The notes beneath the pieces were generated by a model. The model was not told the origin of the DNA. It did not search any database and saw nothing but the letters and a program-made list of their open reading frames with translations. A program made the translations under genes and the position numbers. Below are positions 12,644-23,200 of a stretch of DNA of 27,431 nucleotides, in pieces. The stretch lies in IMG/VR virus record IMGVR_UViG_3300032265_000245, positions 1 to 27,431 of that record; one strand, 5' to 3'. How positions within the stretch are numbered: position 1 is the first letter of the stretch; every line of letters starts with the position of its first letter. This stretch comes from a virus.

Positions 12644-13688
12644 TCTTCACCTGTCTAAAAAATTGTAGGTTGCGTTGAATACGCTCTGTTTCTTCGCCAT
12701 TACCCTTAACAGCATTCTCGGCAAAAACAATTGCTTCGTCAATATGCTTAAGGTTGTAAGCGGCGATTGAGGCAAGATCAAAAGCCTTCCAATCCCATAC
12801 CGCTGATTCGTAGCAGTAGTGGACTGATCTAGGCCGTTCCAAAACATTGACACAAGCATCTAAACATCTTGGCCAGTTTTGTTGGCGATAGGCATTGATA
12901 GCCACGCCATACCATGATTCACCTTCACGGGGAAGAAGTTGTACACCTTTGTCATACCATTGAGTAGCTTCATCTTCACGACCCAATTGATGAGCAGCCT
13001 CACCTGCCCATCGGCAGACAGCGGCTTGTTCTACATCCCAGCCATTGAGCGGAATTTGTTTCTCAGCAGATGAGATAACATCTTCCCATTTATGGTGGAA
13101 ATAATATTCGCGGGTCATATAAGTCCACATACGAGCATCGTGTGGATTTTCTTTTACCGCTAGTTCAAGTAAAGTTAGATATTGTCCTCTGGACTTGCTG
13201 TCGTCGGGAAGGTGTTTAATAACGGCGTTGCGTATGTCGCAATCTCGTGTGTCACCTTGTCCGTACCACAGTTGCACTTCGTGGCAAGGGTATTTCCATG
13301 CCCATCCAAATCGTGAATGAAGTCTGTCTCGTTCCCATTTTTGACCAGTATCCATGCTGACCCAGCCAAGATGTGAACCTGGTACCCACTTTTGTTTGAC
13401 TTTCTTAAAGAAGGTTGGTTCTGGAACTTCGTCCATATCCAAGATAAGGCAGACATCAACATCCTTTGGGACAAGTGATAAGGCTGTGTTGCGAGCCACA
13501 TCAAAGCGAAATGGATCTAAATGTATTTGATGAACGGTTATACCTAATTCACGCATTTTTTCTTGGCTACCATCGGTAGATCCAGTATCAACTACGATGC
13601 GATAATCCGCATCTTTTGTAGCTTCTGCGTAACGCTCAATATGTTTAATCTCATTTTTACAAATGGAATAAACGGCTATCTTGGGCAT
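12612..13688 (-). CDS. Family 2 glycosyltransferase with TPR-like repeats, 358 aa
   Basis: The N-terminal GT-A domain shows IAVYSICKNEIKHIERY, VVDTGSTDGS (Asp35 region, nucleotide-sugar binding) and LILDMDE with Asp84-x-Asp86 as the metal-binding DxD motif. Residues about 180-345 are helical repeats resembling TPRs (ARMWTYMTREYYFHHKWEDV, CRWAGEAAHQLGREDEATQW, GVAINAYRQQNWPRCLDAC). This build matches SunS-like, TPR-linked GT2 enzymes that modify proteins or small acceptors. The gene directly follows the collagen-like fibre gene, so that protein is the obvious candidate acceptor. An extended -10 overlaps the fibre stop codon, suggesting separate expression. The family is clear; the acceptor is inferred. 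Confidence 0.85.
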   Translation of the reverse strand: MPKIAVYSICKNEIKHIERYAEATKDADYRIVVDTGSTDGSQEKMRELGITVHQIHLDPFRFDVARNTALSLVPKDVDVCLILDMDEVPEPTFFKKVKQKWVPGSHLGWVSMDTGQKWERDRLHSRFGWAWKYPCHEVQLWYGQGDTRDCDIRNAVIKHLPDDSKSRGQYLTLLELAVKENPHDARMWTYMTREYYFHHKWEDVISSAEKQIPLNGWDVEQAAVCRWAGEAAHQLGREDEATQWYDKGVQLLPREGESWYGVAINAYRQQNWPRCLDACVNVLERPRSVHYCYESAVWDWKAFDLASIAAYNLKHIDEAIVFAENAVKGNGEETERIQRNLQFFRQVKNGPSTYEQGN

Positions 13689-13699
13689 ACCCTATTCTA

Positions 13700-13702
<3 letters not shown>
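13689..13702 (-). promoter_or_regulatory. Putative promoter for the glycosyltransferase gene
   Basis: TGA TAGAAT (13702-13694) is an extended -10 with five of six consensus bases, five bases before the ATG at 13688. Its TGA is also the stop codon of the collagen-like gene. The only purine-rich stretch, AGGGT, is too close to the ATG to act as a normal Shine-Dalgarno sequence. The arrangement resembles those at the nuclease and recombinase genes, but with one base less spacing. Confidence 0.35.
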
Positions 13703-15279
<1,577 letters not shown>

Positions 15280-15288
15280 GCTGCTCCC

Positions 15289-15546
15289 TTAAACCGTTGT
15301 GATGTATGCGCCATAACCGCCGTTGATTAAGATAGTTCTTTCAACTGGGGTAATAAAATATTCATGTCCGCCTAGGTAGCAGTAATCTGCTGCCTGTGTC
15401 TCATCTACTCCTGGCGTACGTTCTGAGTAAATGGTTGTGCCGTAAACTAAAATTGTATTTGCGCGAGCAATGCGATAACGCCAAAACAAACGACCAAAAC
15501 CTGCTGGTCCTTCATCAATCGTTGGTGGTTTGAATATGTATGCCAT
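15289..15546 (-). CDS. Conserved small protein after the capsid gene, 85 aa
   Basis: The protein reads MAYIFKPPTIDEGPAGFGRL, then FWRYRIARANTILVYGTTIY and YCYLGGHEYFITPVERTILI, ending GGYGAYITTV. Short proteins opening with a FKPPT.(D/E)EGP motif follow the major capsid gene in a number of phages of actinobacteria, in my recollection. It is likely a minor head or connector protein. The Shine-Dalgarno sequence AAAGGT is seven bases upstream. Confidence 0.65.
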   Translation of the reverse strand: MAYIFKPPTIDEGPAGFGRLFWRYRIARANTILVYGTTIYSERTPGVDETQAADYCYLGGHEYFITPVERTILINGGYGAYITTV

Positions 15547-15569
15547 TGCTACCTTTCATGGTGTTGCCG

Positions 15570-15595
15570 CCTAGCCCCCACGTGCGAGGGCTAGG
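15570..15595 (-). promoter_or_regulatory. Hairpin 3' of the major capsid gene
   Basis: CCTAGCCC (15570-15577) and GGGCTAGG (15588-15595) make a perfect 8-bp stem with a 10-base loop. It starts 17 bases after the capsid stop codon on the minus strand. No T-run follows, so it is more likely a partial terminator, a processing site or a 3'-end stabiliser of the abundant capsid message than a full terminator. Confidence 0.6.
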
Positions 15596-15612
15596 ACAAC
15601 AACTAACTCAAA

Positions 15613-16650
15613 TTATGAGTTGTGGATTGAAGATGTTGATTCAATACGAACCAATGCAGCGTCACGGTAACGGCTCCAGCCGAGTACACCGTACCAACCG
15701 ATTGGACGGAAACGCATCAACTTATCAACAATTGGTCCGAAGATAACGTGTGGCTCTTCGGCAACTGCTTCTGCAAGTGCTTGCTTACCAGCAACGAGTG
15801 TACGGAATACACGTACGCCACCTGTAGCATTTACATATGAAGATGTACCAAAAGTACCTGAAGATGATCCAGCACCTGTTCCATCTGTAGCAGAGAACAA
15901 ACGTGGAGACTCTACGAACATTGATCCTTCGTAGGTTCCGATTGTTCCTGGCCAGAATTCTGAAGCACCAGTCTCAGAGAACTTATGGTCATCACGCCAT
16001 CCGCCAGAACCAGTTTCTGAGCGAAGGTCAAATGAAACTTCTGGGTGGATACCAGTCCAGTAGTATTCTCCTTGACGAGGAACAGCCTTGTTAGCGCGTA
16101 GCTTTGCTACTGCTGTACGGATGTCGCGTGACTTGATTACGTCAGTTCCAAGAATTGACTTGTTTGTTGTTCCGTTTGTGTATGTACCTGCATAGGTAGA
16201 AACAAGAGAACCGTTGACTTCTGCAATTGCATTTGGTCCACCAACGAGAGTGTTGAGAACTGTTATGTCAAGTGAGTCAGCCATGTTGAAGGCGATGATG
16301 TCAGCGATTGCTGGATCAACGTCTGAGAGTGAGAATAACTCCAACTTACGTGTAGCAAGTGAAGCGTTACCATATTCATTCAGTGAAACGGTGACAGGTG
16401 TAGTATTGCCGAGGGCAACTGCATCTGGATCAACGCTTTCTGAAAGTGGTGAGGTAACTGCTGATAGGTCTGTGTAAATCTGGAAGACTACAGAAGACCC
16501 AGGCATTGCCTGTTGTACTGGACGCTTGTCCGCTACGTCGCGGATAAGAGGTACAGCACGGAGAGCGAATTCAACATAACGATCATAGGCTGTTTGTACT
16601 AGAGAAGTACCAAGGGAGCCAGATGTAGTATCTGTATATGCGTTGCTCAT
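15613..16650 (-). CDS. Major capsid protein, N4-gp56 family-like, 345 aa
   Basis: The protein has the HK97-fold order of N4-gp56-type capsid proteins: a helical N-arm (YDRYVEFALRAVPLIRDVAD), then SSVVFQIYTDLS, a long helix around ADIIAFNMADSLDITVLNTL, and the marker segment YYWTGIHPEVSFDLR (196-210) with GGWRDDHKFSETG. C-terminal strands (GSMFVESPRLFSAT and FRTLVAGKQALAEAVAEEPH) end in GWYGVLGWSRYRDAALVRIE. The size is typical. The Shine-Dalgarno sequence AAGGTG lies five bases before the ATG. The scaffold gene lies just upstream. It forms the icosahedral shell. Confidence 0.82.
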   Translation of the reverse strand: MSNAYTDTTSGSLGTSLVQTAYDRYVEFALRAVPLIRDVADKRPVQQAMPGSSVVFQIYTDLSAVTSPLSESVDPDAVALGNTTPVTVSLNEYGNASLATRKLELFSLSDVDPAIADIIAFNMADSLDITVLNTLVGGPNAIAEVNGSLVSTYAGTYTNGTTNKSILGTDVIKSRDIRTAVAKLRANKAVPRQGEYYWTGIHPEVSFDLRSETGSGGWRDDHKFSETGASEFWPGTIGTYEGSMFVESPRLFSATDGTGAGSSSGTFGTSSYVNATGGVRVFRTLVAGKQALAEAVAEEPHVIFGPIVDKLMRFRPIGWYGVLGWSRYRDAALVRIESTSSIHNS

Positions 16651-16696
16651 GTGTCACCTTCTTTCTTAAGGTTTGTGCGATGGATAGGAAATGTTT

Positions 16697-17182
16697 CTAT
16701 CGGCGTCGTTGAGTAGGCTGTCCCATAAGCTCGTTTAACTCATCTATTGATTTTGCGCCTGAGATTTTTGACATTAGGTCAACATCACGAGACGGAGTTG
16801 TAGCGTTTTGAGTAGCCGCGTTAATCCTCTGATATGAGGCGCGGTTTGCTTGCTCTTCTTCACTGATAGGAGCAGATTCCGCATCAGCCTTTTGAAAACC
16901 GAATACATCGGAATTTTCATTAAGCCATGCGTCAATTTGCTCTGGCGTTGAAATATCGCCAGGTATAAACTTGGCGACTTTGTCAGGTACGCCTTTCGTT
17001 GCCAATACGTCTTTGACTGAGCGTGAGCGAAGATCAGATTGAATCTGTGCCAATTGCTCGGCAAGTTCTTTCTTTTCCTTCTCAGCGCGCTTCAATGCCT
17101 TGCGAAGATTCGCAGGACCATTAGCATCTTGTACTTCTTCGGTGACATCAAAGTCATCGTCTTCATCATATTGGTTTGCCAT
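16697..17182 (-). CDS. Capsid scaffolding protein, 161 aa
   Basis: I choose the ATG at 17182 (MANQYDEDDDFDV) because AGGGAG lies six bases upstream; the ATG at 17254 in the same frame adds 24 unlikely residues. The protein is acidic at the N-terminus, then has a charged coiled coil (LRKALKRAEKEKKELAEQLA), a central part with VPDKVAKFIPGDISTPEQID, and a C-terminal helix with a basic end (IDELNELMGQPTQRRR). This acidic, coiled-coil, basic-tail build directly before the capsid gene is typical of scaffolds, whose basic tail contacts the shell. Confidence 0.8.
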   Translation of the reverse strand: MANQYDEDDDFDVTEEVQDANGPANLRKALKRAEKEKKELAEQLAQIQSDLRSRSVKDVLATKGVPDKVAKFIPGDISTPEQIDAWLNENSDVFGFQKADAESAPISEEEQANRASYQRINAATQNATTPSRDVDLMSKISGAKSIDELNELMGQPTQRRR

Positions 17183-17308
17183 GTGGCACTCCCTTTCGTG
17201 TTGATTGAGACGCAGGCCGCAAGCACTTCCAGGGGAAGAAGTGTTGGCTCCCACTACCAGTCTAAATACGCGTCATCTATGCTGGTGAGTAGTGACGGAT
17301 TTTATTTG
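17183..17308 (-). promoter_or_regulatory. Leader region before the scaffold-capsid pair with two hairpins
   Basis: This is the longest non-coding gap inside the late operon. Hairpin 1 (17271-17297) pairs CGTCA and CTA with TAG and TGACG, with one bulged base and a 10-base loop. Hairpin 2 (17222-17245) pairs AGCACTTC with GAAGTGTT, including one G:T, around an 8-base loop. No T-runs follow. They could stabilise or process the capsid message; I see no convincing promoter here. Confidence 0.4.
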
Positions 17309-18553
17309 TTAAAGCGTGCCTTGAGCGTTAGCTATTCCTAGGCTCTGTGCTTGAGTTGAGGCACCGGCAGATCCACTGAAGGTGGATACTTCTTGTGTCT
17401 GTAAACGCTTCAATGCTGCTGCGGCTTCAGCGGCACCTTGTGTGCCAAAGGTAGATGCTTCAAGTGCTTGACCGACTTGTTCTGGAGCCACGTAAGGGTT
17501 GTAACGAGCAGCCAATGTTTGTGTGGCTGGCAACTGCTGAGCAATTGTTCCAAAGCCTTGTGCGGCTTGTGCTTGTGTTACACCTTGTGCTGCCAATCCC
17601 ATAGCACTCAATGGACCAGTTCCGCCATATTGAATGTTAGTTCCTTGACGTGCTGCTTCAGCACCGATTTGAGCGGCAGTAACTTGCTGTTGAATAACAT
17701 TTGCAGCAATGTCTGGGCTAAGTAGGTGAAGGGCAAGTGCGCCTTGAGTTAATCCATATTGACTTTGCAATTGAGCAATGACTTGTGGATCTTCAGATTG
17801 TAGGGCAGACATAGCAGCATTTACACGCATTTGTGTTTCTGCTGGAGATACATCCTTGCCAATCAATTGACCAAGCAAAGCATTGTCTGTTGCTGCGGCT
17901 GGTAGTCCAGCTTGTTGCATAACAGCCTTGTATGAATTTTCTGTAGCAATATATGATGCTGGATCCAACGGTGTTAATCCAGCCTTCTCACGAAGTGTGT
18001 TACCAGAAAAACGTGTTTGCCAAGCATTAGCCAAAGCCACTACATTTGGGTCTGTTGATTTAGAAGCATTTGGATCTTGAGCCAATGCTGTAATAGTTTG
18101 AGCATCATAGTTGCTTTGAGTAAGACCAAGAATAGCATTACTGATTGCACCCGTTGGGTCAATACCATAGCCAGCAAGAGTTGATTGCATTAGTTGTAAT
18201 GCGTTTTTATTTGCAATTTCTTGTTGTGCAGAAGCAGATGAAGGTCCTGTTGGCCCAGTTGCGGTTATAGGTGTACCAACAATACTTGTTCGCGTATATG
18301 TACCACCATTGCCATCTGCATATGTGGTAGTAACAGTATATGTTCCATTACCATTTGGTGTAGAAGTTTGACCAATAACTGTTCCAGCTGTTGGATTTGC
18401 TGGAGAAGAAGTAACTGTTCCACCATATTGTGTAACAATTTTATTAAATGCTTCTCCACCGCCAGAATTTGACGCTGCTACCGCAGCAGATGCTGCCTTG
18501 GCTTCTGGTACGCCAAGATCAATCATACGCTGTACTTGAACATCACTTGCCAT
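17309..18553 (-). CDS. Putative internal virion protein, 414 aa
   Basis: The N-terminus is Ala-rich and helical (LGVPEAKAASAAVAASNSG), then a Thr/Gly linker with strands (TYTVTTTYADGNGGTYTRT). From about 120 on it is helical: YGIDPTGAISNAILGLTQSN, LREKAGLTPLDPASYIATEN, GKDVSPAETQMRVNAAMSAL and LSPDIAANVIQQQVTAAQIG. The segment around SYKAVMQQAGLP...DVSPAE...RVN matches, as I recall it, a helical domain of large virion-associated proteins in actinobacteriophages. There is no enzyme motif. With its three upstream neighbours it probably forms the internal core or ejection complex. Confidence 0.6.
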   Translation of the reverse strand: MASDVQVQRMIDLGVPEAKAASAAVAASNSGGGEAFNKIVTQYGGTVTSSPANPTAGTVIGQTSTPNGNGTYTVTTTYADGNGGTYTRTSIVGTPITATGPTGPSSASAQQEIANKNALQLMQSTLAGYGIDPTGAISNAILGLTQSNYDAQTITALAQDPNASKSTDPNVVALANAWQTRFSGNTLREKAGLTPLDPASYIATENSYKAVMQQAGLPAAATDNALLGQLIGKDVSPAETQMRVNAAMSALQSEDPQVIAQLQSQYGLTQGALALHLLSPDIAANVIQQQVTAAQIGAEAARQGTNIQYGGTGPLSAMGLAAQGVTQAQAAQGFGTIAQQLPATQTLAARYNPYVAPEQVGQALEASTFGTQGAAEAAAALKRLQTQEVSTFSGSAGASTQAQSLGIANAQGTL

Positions 18554-19704
18554 TATTGACCCACCACCAATCCAAAGTTACGAAGCATATTTGTGGCAGT
18601 ATCCATTAGGCTGTTACGAGCATTGGTTGTATTTAGCCATTCAGGACGTTGCTTGACTTGTGTCATAAATTGATCCAAAGACATAGCTTGTGGGTTAGAA
18701 GGATCTGTGCCTCTCAAAGCACCGGCAACCATTGCGCCATAGCCGGTAGGTGCGCTAAGGTCAATGCTGCTTGAATCTACATTCTCTAGCAAACCGCTAA
18801 GAACATTTTTGTAAGGAGCAGCCAAAGAATCTACAGTAACGCCATCCATGATTTGCTTGGCAAATGGCTTGTAAATATTTGCTGCTTGGTTCATCAAATC
18901 TGTCTTCCAAGTATCAAGATTTGTAGTACCCATTTCAATGCTGTTGGCTGCGTTAGTAGCATAATCTGCACCAGCAGCACCCGCTGGAAGAACAAGGCTA
19001 TTTAGGCCGTAATCTTTAGCCCATGAGCGAATCTGATTGACATTTGCCGCTCTATCTCCACCAAGTTTTTGATTTGGGTTATTCTTAGATAGTTGAACAA
19101 TGTGCTGTTTAATCTGATTTGCAATGTCTGCTGAGTTAAGATTTTGCCCATAATAGTTATGCAATGTCCAGTCAACAAGATTATTTGGATCATAAGTGTG
19201 AGTTGAGTTGGCATTGATGTGTGAAGCAGACGGGTTGTTAGGATCATAATTAGCACCCATGAGTGATGGATCTACATTGTAGCCCATCTGACCTTGAAGG
19301 GTTGATAGGTAATCTGATACACGATTATATGAATCGGCATAAGATACTGGACTTTGAAGACGATCTTTTTCTGCCAGCTGCCATTGTGAACTATGCGTTT
19401 GAGCAAACTTGGTAGCAATAAATGCTTGCTGAAATTGAGGAATTGAGTAGTGCTGATTCATCGCAGTGATGAATAGTTTTTGCAATTCTCCAGTTGGATC
19501 AGATTGAATGTAAGAAGCAGGTACGCCGTACTCGCTAGTAAACTTTTGCCATGCTGGATCTGCTGGGTTAAATGCGCCAGTAGGACCTGTTACAGCAGGA
19601 AGAACTGTTGCTGGGCCAGTTGGAGCTGGCACACCTGGTGCAGACTTTTGAATTGGTTTAGCAGGTGCCTTTTTAACAGCAGTTGGCTTTGGTGTGTTAG
19701 CCAT
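18553..19704 (-). CDS. Putative internal virion protein, 383 aa
   Basis: A Pro/Ala/Lys-rich N-terminus (VKKAPAKPIQKSAPGVPAPT) leads into a helical body. Markers are LFITAMNQHYSIPQFQQAFI with KFAQTHSSQWQ, then GDRAANVNQIRSWAKDYGL, KPFAKQIMDGVTVDSLAAPY and PQAMSLDQFMTQVKQRPEWL. The order F...T..W, A.DYG, then GVTVDSLAAPY, resembles the conserved core of large virion proteins of actinobacteriophages, here as a separate gene. The start overlaps the upstream stop, and its own stop overlaps the 414-aa start. Probably part of the same internal complex. Confidence 0.6.
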   Translation of the reverse strand: MANTPKPTAVKKAPAKPIQKSAPGVPAPTGPATVLPAVTGPTGAFNPADPAWQKFTSEYGVPASYIQSDPTGELQKLFITAMNQHYSIPQFQQAFIATKFAQTHSSQWQLAEKDRLQSPVSYADSYNRVSDYLSTLQGQMGYNVDPSLMGANYDPNNPSASHINANSTHTYDPNNLVDWTLHNYYGQNLNSADIANQIKQHIVQLSKNNPNQKLGGDRAANVNQIRSWAKDYGLNSLVLPAGAAGADYATNAANSIEMGTTNLDTWKTDLMNQAANIYKPFAKQIMDGVTVDSLAAPYKNVLSGLLENVDSSSIDLSAPTGYGAMVAGALRGTDPSNPQAMSLDQFMTQVKQRPEWLNTTNARNSLMDTATNMLRNFGLVVGQ

Positions 19705-20237
19705 TAAAAGCCACCCCCGAATTGTTGCATTGCTTGGTTCATAGCACCCATGTATCCGGTTGCTGCTTGGTAAGCCTTAGAATCTGCGCCTTGACGAACA
19801 ATGTTTGTAATAAAGTCTTGTTCAGCCAATGGATTCTTTTGGGCTGTAATATCTCGTACTGCTACATAAGGCAATCCAGTTGCTGGATCGTATGTAGCCT
19901 GACGGGTAAAGATAGGGTGAGTTTTGGCATACTCTGTAAATTGCTGATGGTATTGAGCAATCTCATTGGCAGTAGCGTCACGACCCATAAGGCTTTGATA
20001 AACTTGATTTGTAATATAAGCAGTTGTTGTAATATCGGGTTGTTGAATTTCCGATGTCATTGTTGGTACGCGTGTGCTTGTGGCAGTGCCTGTACCAGCT
20101 GCTGAAATTGCAGGTGTGTAAGCGCCTAGGCTAGTAGATGTTGGACCAGCAATTGTTGTGGTACCAGCAGCACTGTTTTGCATCGCATATGATGATGCAG
20201 GCACAGTGGTTGTAGTAACCTTTGGTTTTGGCGCCAT
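19704..20237 (-). CDS. Putative virion protein with disordered N-terminus, 177 aa
   Basis: Residues 1-70 are low-complexity Thr/Ala/Pro. The rest is helical: DITTTAYITNQVYQSLMGRD (69-88) continues into ATANEIAQYHQQF, reminiscent of the short LxGRxA...E repeat of DUF4214-like linkers. Then comes LAEQDFITNIVRQGADSKAY, and a Gln/Gly end (MNQAMQQFGGGF). The Shine-Dalgarno sequence AGGA is seven bases upstream. Probably a linker or core protein beside the giant internal protein. Confidence 0.55.
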   Translation of the reverse strand: MAPKPKVTTTTVPASSYAMQNSAAGTTTIAGPTSTSLGAYTPAISAAGTGTATSTRVPTMTSEIQQPDITTTAYITNQVYQSLMGRDATANEIAQYHQQFTEYAKTHPIFTRQATYDPATGLPYVAVRDITAQKNPLAEQDFITNIVRQGADSKAYQAATGYMGAMNQAMQQFGGGF

Positions 20238-20239
20238 TA

Positions 20240-23200
20240 TTATCCTAACCTTGAAAATACACTGTTAATAACAGTATTTAGTTGTGGGACTTGTTGAGCA
20301 ATACCCTTAATGTAAATCTGCCAGTTATCTTTTTCAGCAGTAACTGCGCCGGTACCACCACTTAAACGGGCTTGTGAAAGCGCATTATTGTGTTGGTTCC
20401 AATCGCTGTACAACTGAGCAACTAACCCTGCTTGCTCTCCATATTGCTTTGTAATCTGGTCTAAATTCTTGCTAGCAAATAATTGTTGCATATCATTAGC
20501 CGCTACTTGAGCAAGGTGGGTGCGGGTAGTAGAAGAATAGTCATCCCACCACAATGGATTCATTTTACCATATGCAGTGATATAAGCATTCCAATTAGCA
20601 CGCTCTGCTGTGGTTGATTGTCCACTAGCCTTTAATTGATTCATAGCATTATCATGTGTTGTACGCTGTTGGGCAATGTCATTATTGCCAGCTGCGACAT
20701 AGTATGAAGTTAAGAATTGTTGAGGCGTATCTTGTGAACGAAGGTGCATCTTGATAATTTCATCATGGATGGCTTGAGCATCGCCTGTGCCGCTAGTTAC
20801 TTGTGGAACTAGGAATGCTGCTCCTACGGCATTTGAACCGCTAAGCAGATTTTTATTGCTTTGGATCCAGTTAATAGCGGAATCTGTATAAGGCATTGTT
20901 GCGCCTTTAACTGCTGCTTGAGTCTTAGAGATGGTGTAAGAAATTGCGTTATTACCATGCTCTTTAAGGAATACATCAAGTGCTTCTGGGTAAGTCATTG
21001 GCTTACCAGTAACAGGTGACTTGCTATCTAAAATCTTGTAAAACTCGTTGCGTAGACCCAAGTCTTCTTGAGTAACTGCGGCAGACAATGGGCTTACAGC
21101 ACCAACAAGTGCCTTCATAATCATAATAGAACGAGCATTGTTTTTTATACGATCTAGGAAAGCCTGTTGTGCTAATGGGTCATTAGATGCTGGTACTTGA
21201 TTGTGGTACATAGCAGACGCCATTGAAGCCATCATTGCGTTATAGAAACTTGTTTCTGTCTCGCTAGCATTAGCAGCATGGTAAACAGTACGAGCAATGC
21301 TGTTAGGCATAAGTTGATCAAATAGGCTTGTAGAGAATCCACCGCCACCAGTCAACTTCTTTACTTCACGCTCTAGGTTTGGATCAAGTGAACCAAGGTC
21401 ATTGGCTGCAATTGATACAAATGGTGAGACGCCAGGAATGTTAAGTTCAGGCAAAACAGTCTTAAGTGACTGTAGGTTACCTGTGATATTGACAGGCAAT
21501 CCGCCAACTACCGGCATACCGATAGCCTTAGCCGCATTCATTGCCATAGCACCAAGTTCACCGATGTAAGGAACGGTAACAATACGGTTGCCATTGGCAT
21601 CAGTTTGTACAAAGGCTGGGTTATTCATACCTTGTTGTACTAACTGATAACGACGGAAAGCATCAGGATTTGAAAGGATTAAAGATCCAGCACGGCGCAT
21701 AGCTTGCTCTTGCGCAAAGTAGAATGGCAAGTAGTTGTTAGCCAACACAGAGAATTGTGTACGAAGTGCAGTATTGTGGATCTGAGGCACCATTGCAAAA
21801 GAAGCACGGGTCATAGCCAAACGTGTTGCTTCTTCTTCGCTAATTACGCCATTATCCAAAGCCCATTGAAGGCTTTTCATCTCTTGCTTGACGTGGTTAA
21901 AAAACAAAGGTTGACGAGACATGTTATTGATGATTGGATCAATAATGTACTCAAAGCCATGTTGTGTAATGCGTTGTGCTAGGTTTGGTCCAGGCATAAT
22001 GTCATAACGCTGACCAGCAACTGCCTTTGGAAGTAACTCAGGCTCAAGAGCCTTGATTTGCTCCAAGGTAGGCTTTTGACCATTGGCAATCATTTCCATA
22101 AACTTTTGGTTGACGGCATTACTAGCCAAACCAGTCTTAGCATCTTCTACAGTACGACCTGTAAATAGGTTCTTCATGATGTCTACACGACGAGCAGAGA
22201 AAGCCGTTGGATCTTCGTTGATATATCCAGCCATAACATTACGCTCAGAAGCGTATGGATCAACTTTGGTAGGTGCGCCAAAGACTGATGGATTATCAGG
22301 ATTAAAGTCTAATTTACGAATACGGGCTTCATCCTTAAGACGAGCCACTTCCCATGCTTCATCGTATGTAGAACCTTTTTTAAGTTCAGCAAGAGCATCT
22401 TGAACAATTTGATTACGAGATGTTGTAGTTGCTGACTTTGAAAGTTCAGTAAAATAATGAAGGGCAAAAGAAGGATCTGTATTGCTGAAGTAAGAATAAT
22501 CGCCACTTGGCATAGCAATACGACGCTTACCATCTTGACCAAGAATGTTAACCATCTGGCGCATCCACTCTTGCTGTTCAGCAGGAATGCCATAACCAGT
22601 AAATGTTGCTCCAGTAGCCATATGGCCTTTGGTTGCAATAGTAATACGAGCTGCTAGATCAAGGTCTTTTTCATCCGCTAACTTGTTTAATCCGCCAGCA
22701 ATAGCTTTACGAATAGGCTTGCCTTGTGCAGCATCGGCAGCGTTTTGTAGATATGCAACAGGATCAGCGCCTTCTGATAATGCGTGAATAGCATTTTCAA
22801 CAATGTGTTGATCTTCACCAGCAGCAAGTTTGTAATTCATCTTGGCTGCGGCACCGGCAACTTTAGCCCTAGCAATGTCCATTGAGCCAAAGCGGAAAAT
22901 TGCTGGAATTAACTCAGATGCGGCAATACGCAGACCAAATCCACCAGTAAGTAAAGCGAGAGGCTTAAAAGCCTTGTCAATATAACGACGACCAAAGTCA
23001 TCTATCTTACCGTATAACTTGCCGTATGTACCCATCTCGCGCATAGCGCCTTTGACAGCACGAAAGTCTGGCATAGTAAAGTAACCGCGTTGATCTTCAA
23101 AAGCACCTTGTGGTGATGATTTGCCATCAAATTCGGCAACAGATGCACGATTATCTGAGAGAAGACCTACGCCATAATTTTGTTTGTCAATTGGACCATG

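Noticed and set aside
17183-17254. Longer start of the scaffold gene at 17254
   Set aside because: No ribosome-binding site there; the ATG at 17182 has AGGGAG at ideal spacing and gives a typical scaffold N-terminus.
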